Positions 26,870 to 37,622 of a stretch of 64,000 bases of DNA are shown in pieces. This DNA comes from Pantoea sp. Mb-10 (lineage in GTDB: Bacteria; Pseudomonadota; Gammaproteobacteria; Enterobacterales; Enterobacteriaceae). The stretch spans positions 1 to 64,000 of the forward strand of contig NZ_JAJSDX010000006.1 in NCBI RefSeq assembly GCF_021272205.1, written 5' to 3'. A model generated the notes under the pieces. The model was given only the letters and a program-made list of their open reading frames with translations, had not been told where the DNA came from and ran no database searches. The position numbers and the translations under genes are program-made. How positions within the stretch are numbered: position 1 is the first letter of the stretch; each line of letters begins with the position of its first letter.

Positions 26870-27343
26870 CTAATCAAACACGCCGTTAATCACTGCCGTG
26901 ACGACTGCGGTACTGAGCGCAATCAGCACTAAATCATCGCCTACTGCGCGCCATTCATAGCCAGGATAGCGTGGCAGATCGCGCAGCATCCCGGCGGGCA
27001 GCGCCTTTTTGGCAATACCCGGCGGCAGCGGTTTACCCCGCGCCACGTTTTTGGCGATGCCAGGCGGCAGCGCACGGTAGCCGACCGCTCCGTGATTGAC
27101 GGCCAATGCTCGCGCCCGCGTATAGTTCAGATCCACGCGAATACCGTCATCGTTGTATCCCGCGCGAGGATCGTCGTCTCGCTGGGGCTTGCCGTGCCCT
27201 TTCCCGGCCGAATGGCCATTGTTGCCATGATTACCGTTGTTGCCGTGATTACCGTTGTTACCGTTGCCCGGATTGGCCCACACCGGTGTCGCGCATAGCG
27301 CACCCGCGAGCAAGGCTGTAATTAACGTGCGAGGCAGTGACAT
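26870..27343 (-). CDS. CigR/RcnB-like periplasmic protein
   Basis: The protein has 157 residues with a signal peptide cleaved near ATPVWA. A low-complexity Asn/Gly/His stretch of imperfect GNNGNHG repeats follows (residues 25-50). Then come two LPPGIAK motifs and a C-terminal hydrophobic segment (DDLVLIALSTAVVTAVINGVF). This architecture fits the RcnB-domain family that includes Salmonella CigR. The Asn/His-rich repeat could bind metal, which is inferred. It is convergent with the trehalose operon and stands alone. Confidence 0.75.
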   Translation of the reverse strand: MSLPRTLITALLAGALCATPVWANPGNGNNGNHGNNGNHGNNGHSAGKGHGKPQRDDDPRAGYNDDGIRVDLNYTRARALAVNHGAVGYRALPPGIAKNVARGKPLPPGIAKKALPAGMLRDLPRYPGYEWRAVGDDLVLIALSTAVVTAVINGVFD

Positions 27344-27513
27344 GATGCAGATTCCTTATGCAGAAGTGGACAGATTAACTATACAAAAAGAAACCGCGCC
27401 TTATGGACTTCCGCAGTAAAAAAGGGGCTGGCGTCTCCCTTGCGCGGACGTGAGTCGCATTCAACTGGCATATTGCTGAAAAAAAAGTCTTAATGTCGGC
27501 ATTCGTTTTGTGA

Positions 27514-28440
27514 GTGAGCCTTAAATGGATCGAAGGCATGATTGATTTTATCGGGTTTGAACACCGTCTCCACGTGCTAGCCGCTGCATTACCGCACGCT
27601 AAAAAAGTGACCGAGTTTTACGTTCAGGGCTTGTTCGTGCGCGTCTATGAACCGGAGGAAGCCGTCGAGGATGTGGTGCTGATTTATCACGGCGGCGGTG
27701 TGAATATGGATGCCGGTTACGACATCCTTGCCCGTCAACTGATCCAGTGTGCTGCCACCCGCGTGGTGCTTACGGATCTGCGCGGCCACGGACGCTCAGC
27801 GGGCAACCGGGGTGACGCCGCCGCGCCACGACAACTCTGGCGGGATGTGGATACGGTACTCGAAAGTGTATGTTCGCGATTTCCTGCAGCCAACGTGCAT
27901 CTGTTAGGCCATTCAAGCGGAGCGGGTATGTTGATCAACTACTTTACGCGTTACACCCCGCGCGCAAAAAGTGACAGCCTGCTCTTATTGGCGCCCGAAT
28001 TGGGACCTTTCGCACCCGCTCAGGTACGCAAACGTGATGCTGCGCCGTTTGCCACGGCGAAGCAGTGGCCTTTTGTCGTCAATCTCTTGAGCGGCGGATT
28101 ACTGTTTCGCCATTACCCCGCCGTCACGCTGCATTTTCCTGCAGAGGTGCGCCACCGTAACACGAACGTTGTCGCACGCTATAGCGTCAGCTTGGCAAAT
28201 GCATTGACGCCACGCCATCCCCAACAGCAAGTGGCTGCTTTGCCGCTTCCGGTGACGGTATTAGTGGCTGAACAGGACGAACTCTATGACGTTAACGCAA
28301 TGGCAGAGATAATTTCCCACTGTGGTAGTCACCTCCGTTGCCAGCGTGTTGCCGAGAGCACACATCTGGATTGCCTGTTCAACAGCAGCAAACAGATCGC
28401 CCAGCATATTCACTGGGTGCGGACCGCCCGTCGGCGTTAA
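27514..28440 (+). CDS. Alpha/beta-hydrolase (serine hydrolase)
   Basis: The protein has about 308 residues with an alpha/beta-hydrolase fold: VLIYHGGGVNMDAGYD (oxyanion region), LTDLRGHGRSAGNRGD, the nucleophile elbow GHSSGAG, an acid near VAEQDELYDV, and a catalytic His near STHLDCLF. It resembles lysophospholipase or monoacylglycerol-lipase-like enzymes; the substrate is unknown. The start is uncertain: GTG at 27514 lacks a clear ribosome site and ATG 27538 has one too close. Confidence 0.75.
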   Translation: MSLKWIEGMIDFIGFEHRLHVLAAALPHAKKVTEFYVQGLFVRVYEPEEAVEDVVLIYHGGGVNMDAGYDILARQLIQCAATRVVLTDLRGHGRSAGNRGDAAAPRQLWRDVDTVLESVCSRFPAANVHLLGHSSGAGMLINYFTRYTPRAKSDSLLLLAPELGPFAPAQVRKRDAAPFATAKQWPFVVNLLSGGLLFRHYPAVTLHFPAEVRHRNTNVVARYSVSLANALTPRHPQQQVAALPLPVTVLVAEQDELYDVNAMAEIISHCGSHLRCQRVAESTHLDCLFNSSKQIAQHIHWVRTARRR

Positions 28441-28519
28441 GGTATGCTATCTGAGATACCCTTGACCTGCCTGAGCGCTCTGCGGGTTGTATTGATCCGC
28501 CTGACGCGAGTAACTGACT

Positions 28520-29872
28520 ATGCCAATGTTAAATGAAATACCGGCAACCCCACTGTCATTGCCGGTGATCGATGCGCTGAAAGCGCGGCGTGAGACCCTG
28601 TGGTTCAACGATAGACTTACTTCCGCAGACGCAGGCTTAGCGCGCTCGGGGATCACGCGGCAAGACGTAGAAGAGGCCGAAGCCCGACTGCAACGCTTTG
28701 CGCCGCTGTTGGCCCAGGCCTTTCCTGAAACGGCGGCAAGCGGCGGCATTATCGAATCGGACATGGTGCCTATTCCGGCCATGCAGGCCAGGCTTGCGCA
28801 GTCCGCGCCGCTCTCAGGCGCGCTCTGGCTCAAAAAAGACAGCCACTTGCCGGTGTCCGGGTCAATTAAAGCGCGCGGCGGCATTTATGAAGTGCTCGCT
28901 TATGCTGAAAAACTGGCGCTGGCAGCGGGATTACTCAGCGTGGACGATGACTACCGCTGCCTGCTCACGCCCGCGTATCGCGCATTCTTTGAGCAGCACA
29001 CCCTCGCCGTTGGGTCCACCGGCAACCTGGGACTTTCGATTGGCATTATGGGCACGCGACTGGGATTTAATGTCACGGTGCATATGTCATCGGACGCCCG
29101 AGCCTGGAAAAAAACGCTGCTGCGCCAGCACGGTGCAGCGGTCATTGAGTATGAACACGATTACGGTGTCGCGGTGGCCCAAGGCCGCAAGGCGGCAGAA
29201 GGCGATCCCCGCTGCCATTTCATTGATGATGAAAACTCACGCACGCTGTTTTTAGGCTATGCGGTGGCCGGCCTGCGCTTGCCGCAACAGCTGAGGGCGA
29301 AAAACATTGTTGTTGATGGCGATCATCCCCTTTTCGTTTATTTGCCCTGCGGCGTGGGCGGAGGACCGGGCGGCGTAGCCTTTGGACTCAAACAGGCGTT
29401 TGGCGATAACGTTCACTGTTTTTTTGCCGAGCCCACCCACGCGCCCTGCATGCTGTTAGGCATGAGCACCGGCCTGCATGAACGCATCGCTGTGCAGGAC
29501 ATCGGTTTGGATAACAAAACGGTGGCCGACGGTTTGGCCGTGGGGCGCGCTTCAGGCTTTGTTGGTCGCGTAATGGAACCGTTGCTCGCAGGTTGCTATA
29601 CGCTGCACGACAGCACGCTACTTGGTCTGCTCAGCTTACTGGACGCAACCGAGGGCATTCAACTGGAGCCGTCTGCCCTGGCAGGCATGAGCGGCCCCCA
29701 GCGCATCACCGCCAGCAGCAGTTGGCTGGCGCAGCGCGGCATCACGCCAGCACAGATGCAGCACGCTACGCATCTGGTGTGGGCGACCGGCGGCGGCAAA
29801 GTGCCGAGCGCGGAGATGCAGCAGTATCTTGCGCAGGGCAGAGGCCAGACTGGCGGAACGCAGGGATCGTAA
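28520..29872 (+). CDS. dsdA: D-serine ammonia-lyase (dehydratase)
   Basis: DsdA is a PLP enzyme that converts D-serine to pyruvate and ammonia. The 450 residues align closely with E. coli DsdA: WFNDRL near residue 31, [31 protein letters not shown] with the PLP lysine at Lys117, [12 protein letters not shown], and [20 protein letters not shown] for phosphate binding. The C-terminus is a few residues longer. No dsdC regulator or dsdX transporter is adjacent, unlike the E. coli locus, so induction by D-serine is not shown. ATG 28526 is an alternative start. Confidence 0.95.
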   Translation: MPMLNEIPATPLSLPVIDALKARRETLWFNDRLTSADAGLARSGITRQDVEEAEARLQRFAPLLAQAFPETAASGGIIESDMVPIPAMQARLAQSAPLSGALWLKKDSHLPVSGSIKARGGIYEVLAYAEKLALAAGLLSVDDDYRCLLTPAYRAFFEQHTLAVGSTGNLGLSIGIMGTRLGFNVTVHMSSDARAWKKTLLRQHGAAVIEYEHDYGVAVAQGRKAAEGDPRCHFIDDENSRTLFLGYAVAGLRLPQQLRAKNIVVDGDHPLFVYLPCGVGGGPGGVAFGLKQAFGDNVHCFFAEPTHAPCMLLGMSTGLHERIAVQDIGLDNKTVADGLAVGRASGFVGRVMEPLLAGCYTLHDSTLLGLLSLLDATEGIQLEPSALAGMSGPQRITASSSWLAQRGITPAQMQHATHLVWATGGGKVPSAEMQQYLAQGRGQTGGTQGS

Positions 29873-29965
29873 CAGCTGCAGTGGGGCAACCGCGGGGTTC
29901 AGGCCCGTAAAAGCGGACGGGACAGCGCTCAAAGCCGCCGCTCATCGCGTAGGGGCCGCACCGCC

Positions 29966-30454
29966 TCAGGCGTGGTGATCGCGAAGAAAGACCGTCAACA
30001 CCTCTTTTGGCGGCACGCCGCCGCATTCGCCGATGAGCCAGCCAACCGCGCCGCGATGGTAGGCGCCGTGGAAAAGCAGGTGATTAAGCATCTCCATCGC
30101 GCTCCTCTCACCCTGACCGCCATCGACGAAAGTAAACGCGATGCGCACATCCAGCGCAGCAGCATCCATACCGCTCACGCGCGCTATGATGTCATCAGTA
30201 CATGCAGCCATGCTCACGGCGAGCGCCTCTGCTGTTGGCGTTTCCGGGGTATTTAACGCGGTATAACCGTGGGACTGCCCAAGCATATTCGCGCTAAAAA
30301 TTCTGTCGACAACATAAATGTGATTCATCAGTCGCAGCATCAGATGGTGCTTTTCGGCGTAGCGTGACGCATCAAGGGTTTGGATAGCCTGGAGCGTGTG
30401 TGCATCGCTCCAGCGTTTGAATGCCAGCAGTGTAATCAACGTGTCCGTGTTCAT
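29966..30454 (-). CDS. DinB-family metal-binding protein
   Basis: This 162-residue protein is predicted to form a four-helix bundle. It carries the His triad expected for DinB/YfiT-type proteins: His in MNHIYVVDRIF (about residue 45) and two in LLFHGAYHRGAVG (about 128-132). Members often act as thiol-dependent transferases with a divalent metal; the function of this one is unknown. GGAG precedes the ATG at 30454. It is a single gene, convergent with dsdA. Confidence 0.8.
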   Translation of the reverse strand: MNTDTLITLLAFKRWSDAHTLQAIQTLDASRYAEKHHLMLRLMNHIYVVDRIFSANMLGQSHGYTALNTPETPTAEALAVSMAACTDDIIARVSGMDAAALDVRIAFTFVDGGQGERSAMEMLNHLLFHGAYHRGAVGWLIGECGGVPPKEVLTVFLRDHHA

Positions 30455-30547
30455 GTGCGTCTCCGGGTATTTTGTCGCGCTATCCTATCATTGACGTGAA
30501 AGAAAACGCGTCATTTCACGTTCACTCCGCTCCCTGATGTTACAGGA

Positions 30548-31072
30548 TCAAGGTATGATGCGCCGGAGCGTGTTGTCGCGCAACCAATAATGATGAAACA
30601 GCGCGGCGACGGCATGCAAACCAATGAGCCAGTACCCCAAGGGAGCGAGCGTCACATGCCAGTCAATCAGCATGGCGGCCGTTGCCGGATCGGGCGCCGT
30701 TGCCACTGGCATGGCTATGCCAAACAGCGACCACGCTTTTCCCCGCAGGTAGCGCGACATTAATCCCAAAACCGGCAAAACCACAAACAGGGCATAAAGC
30801 AGCGTATGTACCAGATGCGACAGCCCGGTTTGCCAGTGCGCGACGGCAGGCTGGATCGGCGGAGTGCGGTGTCGCGTTCGTAAATAGAGACGGGTCGCCA
30901 TGATCACCAGCACGCAAAAACCGGCAGAGAAGTGCGTGACCATCATGGCATTGCGCTGCCAGGTGCCCTTTTCAGCCAGGTCGCGGAACTCAATCGTGGC
31001 ATAAGCGACAGCAAGTAATAATACCGTTAACCAGTGAAACAACATTTGCGGACGCGAGTATTTGACGGTCAT
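30548..31072 (-). CDS. cybB: Cytochrome b561
   Basis: This 174-residue inner-membrane di-heme protein has four helices. The histidine ligands sit in FHWLTVLLL (helix 1), THFSAGFCVL (helix 2), and LHAVAALFHHYWLRDNTLRRI (helix 4), as in CybB/YodB proteins. It transfers electrons from quinol, and E. coli CybB is a superoxide:quinone oxidoreductase. AGGAG precedes the ATG. It is a single transcription unit. Confidence 0.9.
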   Translation of the reverse strand: MTVKYSRPQMLFHWLTVLLLAVAYATIEFRDLAEKGTWQRNAMMVTHFSAGFCVLVIMATRLYLRTRHRTPPIQPAVAHWQTGLSHLVHTLLYALFVVLPVLGLMSRYLRGKAWSLFGIAMPVATAPDPATAAMLIDWHVTLAPLGYWLIGLHAVAALFHHYWLRDNTLRRIIP

Positions 31073-31291
31073 GGTGAAGGCTCCTGAACTCCATTGATTG
31101 CAGGATAGCCGTCCATTATTAGCGAAGCATTAAGGCGAAACGCGCGTGCCGTTTTGGCACGTTGCGCGCGTGAAAGCACCACCAAGGATGTTTGGATAGC
31201 GTGTAAAAGAGGCGGACGCGCAGTGCATTGAGCGTTTGGGCATCGTCAGATGACGATGCCCGGCACACACAGTTAAACGGCGATCACGCCA

Positions 31292-31480
31292 TTAGGCAGT
31301 GGTATTGATATTACGACCAATCGCGGGATTAGCAGGCAGAGAAGGAATGGAGGCCAGGATGCCCTCCGCCACCGCTTGCTGATTATCCAACGATTTTTTG
31401 AGCACCAGCGTGCTCACCTTGCTGTTAAGATCCAAATTATCCAGGCCGGTTGCCAGAGCAGCAACTTGCGATACATCCAT
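31292..31480 (-). CDS. YjfB-like putative motility protein
   Basis: A 62-residue protein (MDVSQVAALATGLDNLDLNS to the end) with the pattern of the small YjfB family. AAAGGAG precedes the ATG. A sigma-28-like promoter at 31541-31567 lies about 60 nt upstream, which independently ties it to the flagellar/chemotaxis regulon. It precedes the chemoreceptor gene at 31704 in the map, but that gene has its own promoter. Confidence 0.8.
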   Translation of the reverse strand: MDVSQVAALATGLDNLDLNSKVSTLVLKKSLDNQQAVAEGILASIPSLPANPAIGRNINTTA

Positions 31481-31540
31481 CGTATTCTCCTTTCATTGCA
31501 GACAGAAGGTCGGGAAGCGGCTTAAATAAGCCTAATCATT

Positions 31541-31567
31541 CTATCGGCAGTATTTCGCCAGACTGTA
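31541..31567 (-). promoter_or_regulatory. Sigma-28 (FliA)-like promoter of the yjfB-like gene
   Basis: Minus-strand TACAGTCT-N11-GCCGATAG matches the consensus TAAAGTTT-N11-GCCGATAA at 6 of 8 and 7 of 8 positions with exact 11-nt spacing. Confidence 0.75.
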
Positions 31568-31703
31568 CTTTTACGTTAGCGCACTCTGACGCGTTTCACG
31601 TCATTTCTCGTCAAGGAATGACCGCCGAGGGGCCCTCGTGCTCGCACCCCAAGGAACCCCTCTTGCCTCCACATCACGCGCTAAAGACGACCGGGATCTT
31701 GAC

Positions 31704-33623
31704 TTAAAAACTTTCCCAGCTCGCCTCGCTCACCGACCGCCGTGGTGCCACAGCCGGACGGCGCAGCGGCTCAGCTAGCTGAGGCACGCTGGATGCTTGC
31801 TGTGCGGAAAGACGGAATACCGCCACGGTTTTTTCCAACTCTTCGGCCTGCGACTCCAGCGAACTGGCCGCCGCAGACGACTCTTCCACCAGCGCGGCGT
31901 TCTGCTGTGTGGTGGTGTCCATTTCAGCCATGGCTTGCGCAATCTGTGAAATGCCACGGTTCTGTTCATCAGAAGCGGCGGCAATTTCACCCATAATGTC
32001 TTTCACCTGCGTCACCGACTGCACGATGTCGTTCATGGTTAAGCCCGCACGGTCCACCAGCTCGGTGCCATCGTTAACGCGATCGAGCGACTCGCGGATC
32101 AGCAGTTCAATCTCTTTGGCCGCCACGGAACTGCGCTGCGCCAGATTTCTCACTTCACCTGCTACCACGGCAAAGCCGCGCCCTTGCTCACCCGCACGCG
32201 CCGCTTCAACGGCGGCATTGAGCGCCAGGATATTGGTTTGGAAAGAGATGCTGTTAATCACGCTAATAATTTCGCCAATTTTACCGGAACTTTGGCTAAT
32301 ACCGCCCATGGTGGTGATGACATCGTGAATGATCTCACCGCCGCGCGCCGCGTTCGTCGACGCCTCGGTAGCAAGCTGGCTGGCGTGATGGGCGTTTTCC
32401 GCGTTCTGTTTCACCGTTGACGTCAGCTCTTCCATGCTGGCAGCCGTTTGTACTACCGCCGCGGACTGCTGTTCCGTGCGTGAAGAGAGATCGGTATTGC
32501 CTGCAGCAATCTCGGCCGAGGCGCGCGCCACGCTGCTTACGCCGTTACGCACGTTAGCGATAATGTTCTGCAGGCTCTGATTCATGGCATCTACCGCCTG
32601 CATCAGCTGACCCAATTCATCGCCGCGCGACGTATGCAGCGCCACCGTAAGATCGCCGCTGGCAATGCGCTGGGCGGCGCTCAGGGTTTCTTTTAACGGG
32701 TGCGTGATGCTCCGGGTGATCCGCCAGGCAATCAGCAGGCTCAACAGCACGCAAAGGGCTGCCGCTGCGGCAATGCGCCATTCAGCAGCTTGAATAAAGG
32801 ACGATGAAAGCGAGGATTGGAAGGCGAACATATCCGCCACGGCACCGTTTAAACGTTCTGCAGCGGCCGTAAGGGTGGCGGATTCATTTTTCTCTTTGCT
32901 GGTGGCATCGATATAGGTCGTCAACGCCAGTCGCTGGGCGTTGAGCAGACCAACGAGTGCACGTGATGCCGCGCTGAGATCGTTTTGTGCAACGTTATCC
33001 AATTGCTCACTGAGCGAGCTGGCACTGTCGAATTTGTCGGTGAGGGCATTTCTTGCGGTGTCGGACGGTTTTGCCAGAAACGCATTCTCCGCGAGCGCAA
33101 TAGCATACAGCGATGACGCCAGACGCGCCGTTGTCAGCGCCGCTTCAGGCGTGGCGGCAAGGTTGAAAGATTCAAGTTGGCGCGCCAGCGCGATAATTGC
33201 GTCGGGCTTTATGGCGCTGGCAGCTGCCGTATTTTGCTGCGCGGCGCTGACAAAGATCTGACGCTGCTGCTGATACCCATTCAATAGCTGGCCAAGCTGC
33301 GCCACTTTTTGCTGCCCGATGGCATCCCACGGGTAACGTTGCAGCGTCTGAAACAAGCCGTCTAACTGCTTGAGCGCTTCAGCATTTTTAACGGAAAAGC
33401 TGTCATCTTTCGTGTACTGATACAGGGTGCGGTTCAGACGCGCCTGACTTAACGTATTCACCATGTTAACGGTTATGGTACGCCGGGCCGAGTTGTCTTT
33501 AATACTGCGGAAGCAATCAAATGCAATAATCGAAATAGCTAACGAGGCGGCAATAACAATCACAAAGCCGGCAGCCAGTTTTTTCCCGATTTTTATATCG
33601 GAAAGGCGTTGAACAAGACCCAT
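31704..33623 (-). CDS. Methyl-accepting chemotaxis protein
   Basis: This is a transmembrane chemoreceptor of 639 residues, starting at ATG 33623 behind AGGTGA. TM1 lies near residues 14-36, a periplasmic four-helix sensing region reaches to about 270, TM2 follows near 275-298, then a HAMP domain and the long signalling coiled coil. The conserved hairpin tip [24 protein letters not shown] is present. The protein ends SEASWESF, a NWETF-like CheR-docking pentapeptide, so it is a high-abundance-type receptor. A sigma-28 promoter lies upstream. The ligand is unknown. Confidence 0.93.
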   Translation of the reverse strand: MGLVQRLSDIKIGKKLAAGFVIVIAASLAISIIAFDCFRSIKDNSARRTITVNMVNTLSQARLNRTLYQYTKDDSFSVKNAEALKQLDGLFQTLQRYPWDAIGQQKVAQLGQLLNGYQQQRQIFVSAAQQNTAAASAIKPDAIIALARQLESFNLAATPEAALTTARLASSLYAIALAENAFLAKPSDTARNALTDKFDSASSLSEQLDNVAQNDLSAASRALVGLLNAQRLALTTYIDATSKEKNESATLTAAAERLNGAVADMFAFQSSLSSSFIQAAEWRIAAAAALCVLLSLLIAWRITRSITHPLKETLSAAQRIASGDLTVALHTSRGDELGQLMQAVDAMNQSLQNIIANVRNGVSSVARASAEIAAGNTDLSSRTEQQSAAVVQTAASMEELTSTVKQNAENAHHASQLATEASTNAARGGEIIHDVITTMGGISQSSGKIGEIISVINSISFQTNILALNAAVEAARAGEQGRGFAVVAGEVRNLAQRSSVAAKEIELLIRESLDRVNDGTELVDRAGLTMNDIVQSVTQVKDIMGEIAAASDEQNRGISQIAQAMAEMDTTTQQNAALVEESSAAASSLESQAEELEKTVAVFRLSAQQASSVPQLAEPLRRPAVAPRRSVSEASWESF

Positions 33624-33694
33624 ATTATTCACCTTTAGTGAGGCATTAGAATAGACAGCGGAAAGGCACCCAGAGAAGCGCTGCTGTATAAAGG

Positions 33695-33721
33695 TTATCG
33701 CCGCGTCGACATAAATCTTGA
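33695..33721 (-). promoter_or_regulatory. Sigma-28 (FliA)-like promoter of the first chemoreceptor
   Basis: Minus-strand TCAAGATT-N11-GGCGATAA matches the FliA consensus at 6 of 8 and 7 of 8 positions with 11-nt spacing, 72 nt before the receptor start. Confidence 0.75.
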
Positions 33722-34325
33722 TAAGGAATCTTAATAAAAAGCGTAAATAATTAGTTAGATGTCTAGTGTTTAGGCGTGTAATTATCTGGCCTCAACGTTT
33801 ATTTATTAAATAATCAAACGCGTCATTGATCGTGATCAATGTTTATTGATTAAAAAATCAATTGTTAGGCCCTAACCCTCTCACTTTGAAATGTTCTCTT
33901 TTTTCTTGACCTTCAGATTATCGCGACACTGCTTATAAACGAAGCGGCGATTACTGCGCTTTTTAATGTCGCGACAAAAGCATTGCCCGGACTCGTGAAA
34001 CAGGCGGCTTCGCTTATCAACCGATGAATTCTGCAGCCAAACAATAAGAGCGTGACAACCATCAAGATTCATCGGGGAAAAATCACTCAGGTTTCGACGC
34101 AGGTGTTTCAGTATAAAAATCACGCCTGGAGTGGGGATAGACAGAGAATGGCGCGTTCTATTGTCCGGTGAGAGCAAACGCACTTCTCACGCGTACAGAG
34201 CAGCGAGATCGCTTACTGACCGAGGCCTTAAATACCCCGCCCTGTCTACCCTGCTGTTCCGGAACGATTTAGGCGACTGCTGGCCGCACGCGTTATCGAG
34301 ATTTTATGGGTTGGTAAAAATTATT
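33722..34325. other. Intergenic region between divergent chemoreceptors
   Basis: About 600 nt, AT-rich on the left half. A minus-strand frame of 100 codons (33881-34183), Lys/Arg/Cys-rich, has no recognisable family or clear ribosome site; I do not call it a gene. No other feature was seen. Confidence 0.4.
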
Positions 34326-34352
34326 AACTAATTAGCGGTTCCTGCCGATGTT
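34326..34352 (+). promoter_or_regulatory. Sigma-28 (FliA)-like promoter of the second chemoreceptor
   Basis: TAACTAAT-N11-GCCGATGT has exact 11-nt spacing and six of eight bases in the -10 element (GCCGAT). The -35 element is weaker. It lies 50 nt before the receptor start. Confidence 0.65.
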
Positions 34353-34402
34353 GTTAGCTCAGCCTCACGTCCCTTTTCAAGGTGTAGATTAAGGATAATA
34401 AG

Positions 34403-36046
34403 ATGAATATCTCACAACGTCTGTTACTCACGTTTACCATGCTGTTCGGTGCCATCATACTGCAGGCGGTGCTGGCCATTTCGCTCCTGTCCAGTTTTCA
34501 GGCGCGGTTTGAGTATGTGCAGAGTAACGCCATTCCCTCAATCAAAGATCTGAGCAACATGATCGATCAGAGCAACCAGCTCGCATTGACGCTCTATAAG
34601 CACCAAAGCCAAACGCAGGACAGCAATCTGCCGGCGGTGGAACAGCAGATCAACGGCAAAATCAATGAGCTCAAATCACTGACCGATTATTATATGGCCA
34701 ATGATATTTCCAGCGACGAAGATAAACGCCTCACCAACGTTGCTTATGACAATATTCAGCGTGTAACCCTTGCCCTGCCGGGATTCCTTGCCACTTCACG
34801 TGCACATCAGCACGACGCCAGTCTGGCGCAACTTGACGGCAACGGCGGCATTGGCGCCGCAATCCGCCAGTTGGTGAGCGATTATCAAAAGCAGCTCGCG
34901 CTGAATATTACTATTGGCGATGAACTGCGCGCCACTAACCGTAGCACCTTCCATTTTGTGCTCTGGATGACCATTGCCGGTGTCGCGGCCACCGTGCTGC
35001 TGTTTGGCCTGTTCTCGCTGTTTACCGTGCTGCGCATTCGCCGCAGCTTGAACGCCGCCGCAGACGTCATGACGCGTGCCAGCGAAAATCTCGATTTAAC
35101 GCTCAACGCTGACGACAGCCGCCGGGATGAAGTGGGCAACATGGCACGTTCATTTAACGCGTTGATGCAGCGCGTCTCCGCCGCATTGTCTTCTGTCAGC
35201 CGCGCTTCACAGTCGGTGAGCAGCGCATCGGTACAAATTTCCGCCGGTAACGAAGATCTCTCGTCACGCACCGAGCAGCAGGCCGCTTCTCTGGAACAAA
35301 CGGCCGCCAGCATGACGGAGTTAAGCGAAACGGTCCGTCAGACCGCCGAGAATACACACCAGGCAAGCCAGCTCGCCGCCAATGCCAGCGCATTGTCAGA
35401 AAAAAACAGCGCCTCGCTCTCCACCATGATCGCGACCATGGATAACATTCGCGGCAGTTCCCGCAAGGTGAATGACATTGTTTCGATGATTGAAGGTATC
35501 GCGTTCCAGACCAATATTCTGGCGCTCAACGCTGCCGTTGAAGCAGCGCGTGCGGGTGAGCACGGCAAAGGCTTTGCCGTCGTTGCTGGCGAAGTGCGCA
35601 ATCTGTCGCAGCGTTCAACCTCTGCCGCGCGGGAAATCAAAACGCTGATTGAAGCGTCACACCGCCTGACCGAAGACGGCGCACGTCAGGCAGGCGACGT
35701 GAGCAGCAATATGACTACCATGAACGAGGCCATCCACCAGGTGAGCCAGCTGGTTAGTGAGATCGCGGCCGCTGCGGTTGAACAGAGTCAGGGTATTCTT
35801 CAGGTTCAGCAGGCGGTGAATCAGATGGATGACGTGACACAGCAAAACGCCGCGCTGGTTGAGGAAGCGTCTGCCGCCTCGCAGTCTTTACAAGCGCAGG
35901 CGACAGCGCTGGATACGCTAGTGAAGCAATTTCGTGTTGCTGAAGGCGTCGACCAAGTTGCACCTGCACTGGCCTCCCCCGCTCCGCTTCAGCTGAAACC
36001 TCAGCGTCTGGTACTTGCCAATGACGCAGATTGGGAAAAATTCTAA
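34403..36046 (+). CDS. Methyl-accepting chemotaxis protein
   Basis: A 547-residue chemoreceptor: TM1 near residues 8-30, a periplasmic domain of about 150 residues, TM2 ([23 protein letters not shown] near 185-210), HAMP, and the signalling hairpin [24 protein letters not shown]. It ends NDADWEKF, again a CheR/CheB tether-like pentapeptide. AGGATAATAAG precedes the ATG. It is divergent from the receptor at 31704 and closed by a strong terminator. Confidence 0.93.
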   Translation: MNISQRLLLTFTMLFGAIILQAVLAISLLSSFQARFEYVQSNAIPSIKDLSNMIDQSNQLALTLYKHQSQTQDSNLPAVEQQINGKINELKSLTDYYMANDISSDEDKRLTNVAYDNIQRVTLALPGFLATSRAHQHDASLAQLDGNGGIGAAIRQLVSDYQKQLALNITIGDELRATNRSTFHFVLWMTIAGVAATVLLFGLFSLFTVLRIRRSLNAAADVMTRASENLDLTLNADDSRRDEVGNMARSFNALMQRVSAALSSVSRASQSVSSASVQISAGNEDLSSRTEQQAASLEQTAASMTELSETVRQTAENTHQASQLAANASALSEKNSASLSTMIATMDNIRGSSRKVNDIVSMIEGIAFQTNILALNAAVEAARAGEHGKGFAVVAGEVRNLSQRSTSAAREIKTLIEASHRLTEDGARQAGDVSSNMTTMNEAIHQVSQLVSEIAAAAVEQSQGILQVQQAVNQMDDVTQQNAALVEEASAASQSLQAQATALDTLVKQFRVAEGVDQVAPALASPAPLQLKPQRLVLANDADWEKF

Positions 36047-36060
36047 GCGCTTAACCCATC

Positions 36061-36090
36061 AATGACCTCCGCTGGAGGTCATTTTTTTTT
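36061..36090 (+). terminator. Terminator behind the second chemoreceptor
   Basis: The 10-bp stem AATGACCTCC/GGAGGTCATT (36061-36070 with 36074-36083) is followed by T residues. Confidence 0.9.
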
Positions 36091-36201
36091 GCGTCTTGGC
36101 AAGTTTGTGCACTGCCCAATCGCCCCCTTTTCTTGTCATGCCAGAAACGCCGGTTATGCAACCCGGCGCCCTAAAACCCCTCTGCGACTCACTGCACCGC
36201 G

Positions 36202-36855
36202 TTAGGCAAAAGCAGCCACGGCATGGGCAATCGGCGTTGTCCCTGCCGTCAATTCAATAATCACGCGGTTTACCGCGGGCTGGTCAATCAGGGCGGCGAG
36301 GAATTTGGCCACATCCTCACGCGGAATATTTCCGTAAGGGATAGCCAGTCCGGCCTGCACCTGACCGCTTCCGGGATCGTCGGTAAGCGTACCGGGACGC
36401 ACAATCACCCACGCCAGCGTGCTCGCGGCGAGCGTAACGTCAGCGGCTTTTTTTACGCGCATGTAGGTTTCAAATGTCTCTGACAGGGCTTTGCCTCTGG
36501 CGGCTTCAGGAAACGCGGAGACCAAGAGAAAACGCTGCACGCCAGCACGTTGCGCGGCTTTAACGGCTTTCTCCAGCCCCTCGCCGTCAATGGCATTGGT
36601 CATCGCTTCGCCGCCTTTACCGCCCGCTCCGGCGGTGAACACCACTGCATCACTGCCTTGTATAAGCGTGGTCAGGGCATTAACGTCAAGGTGTAGCAGA
36701 TCACCCTGTACCGGTTCAGCGCCCAAGGCGCGCAGTGTCTCGGCCTGCTCAGGCCGACGATGAAGGGGGCGGGCAACGTGCCCATGTCGTGCAAGATATT
36801 GGCATAAATATCGGCCTATATTGCCAGCGCCACCAATAATAAAAACGTTGCTCAT
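36202..36855 (-). CDS. NAD(P)-binding atypical short-chain dehydrogenase
   Basis: The start at ATG 36855 (MSNVFIIGGAGNIGRYLCQY) has GGAG at 7 nt and gives 217 residues. It has a GxxGxxG nucleotide-binding loop and the YhfK/NmrA-like pattern (VFTAGAGGKGGEAMTNAID, FLLVSAFPEA, WVIVRPGTLTDDPGSG, EDVAKFLAALID). Members bind NADP or flavin and may act as reductases or redox sensors; the role here is unknown. It is a single gene. Confidence 0.85.
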   Translation of the reverse strand: MSNVFIIGGAGNIGRYLCQYLARHGHVARPLHRRPEQAETLRALGAEPVQGDLLHLDVNALTTLIQGSDAVVFTAGAGGKGGEAMTNAIDGEGLEKAVKAAQRAGVQRFLLVSAFPEAARGKALSETFETYMRVKKAADVTLAASTLAWVIVRPGTLTDDPGSGQVQAGLAIPYGNIPREDVAKFLAALIDQPAVNRVIIELTAGTTPIAHAVAAFA

Positions 36856-37103
36856 GCTTGACTCCAAAAAATGACGTTATTATTAAGCGCACTGCGCTTC
36901 GCTTAAAATACCTGTGAGTGCAGCGAGGGAAATGAAACAGAATTTTTCCGAGCCCCTTGCGACTTACGCACTACCCTATTTTCGGTTGAGTATACTTCTC
37001 TGGCAGGGTAATAAAATTAAGATATATCGCAGTTAGCCGTAGGTTTACATGAGTGACAGCGCACTGATAAGGTGATATTACCCGATCAAATAAAGGACAT
37101 AAC

Positions 37104-37358
37104 ATGAAATCCGCTGAAGAGAGAATTGAGTCTCTTGAAGAGACGGTAAAACGCTTGCAGGTCGAAACGGATATTTTACGTGAATTAATGATTAAACAGG
37201 TCGCGCTAAATAACATCACCTTCAAAGGGAAGTACGACGACGTATTAATTCAGATGGCGAAAGAATATGAAAACCGTGGTCTCGAAGAAGAACGTAATCG
37301 CGTCCGGCATGAGGCGTTGCGCCAGTATTTAAGTCAGGACAACGCATCAGCGGAATGA
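37104..37358 (+). CDS. Small coiled-coil protein of unknown function
   Basis: The protein has 84 residues behind AAAGGA at good spacing. Residues 1-35 form a heptad pattern (ERIESLEETVKRLQVETDIL). The rest is charged and probably helical (VLIQMAKEYENRGLEEERNR). I do not recognise the family. It is convergent with another unknown small gene. Confidence 0.65.
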   Translation: MKSAEERIESLEETVKRLQVETDILRELMIKQVALNNITFKGKYDDVLIQMAKEYENRGLEEERNRVRHEALRQYLSQDNASAE

Positions 37359-37400
37359 GTGTCGTGGCAGGCGTCCCTGCCACATAAGAGCAAGCTTGAA

Positions 37401-37622
37401 TTACTCCCCGGTGATTTCAAGCGCATCCTGAATAGCATCCGCAAGATTGGCAATCTCATTACCCACAGCCTGTAAATCCCATGAGACTTTCGATCCACTG
37501 GCAGACGTTGACGCACTCACGGATTCCTGGGCCAATGCTAACGCTGCGGCGACGGCTATCGCGCGCTTATGCTGTTCGGGGGTGACACCCTCTGACGGGG
37601 CGCCAAAATAGTCATTAATCAT
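37401..37622 (-). CDS. Small alanine/serine-rich protein of unknown function
   Basis: The start is taken at ATG 37622 (MINDYFGAPSEGVTPEQHKR) because AAAGGA lies about 7 nt upstream; the ATG at 37625 and longer readings are possible. The 73 residues contain an Ala-rich helix (AIAVAAALALAQESVSASTS) and a C-terminal LADAIQDALEITGE. There is no signal peptide and I do not recognise the family. Confidence 0.55.
   Translation of the reverse strand: MINDYFGAPSEGVTPEQHKRAIAVAAALALAQESVSASTSASGSKVSWDLQAVGNEIANLADAIQDALEITGE

Noticed and set aside
33881..34183. 100-codon minus-strand frame between chemoreceptors
   Set aside because: No ribosome site of note, basic and Cys-rich composition, no family pattern.
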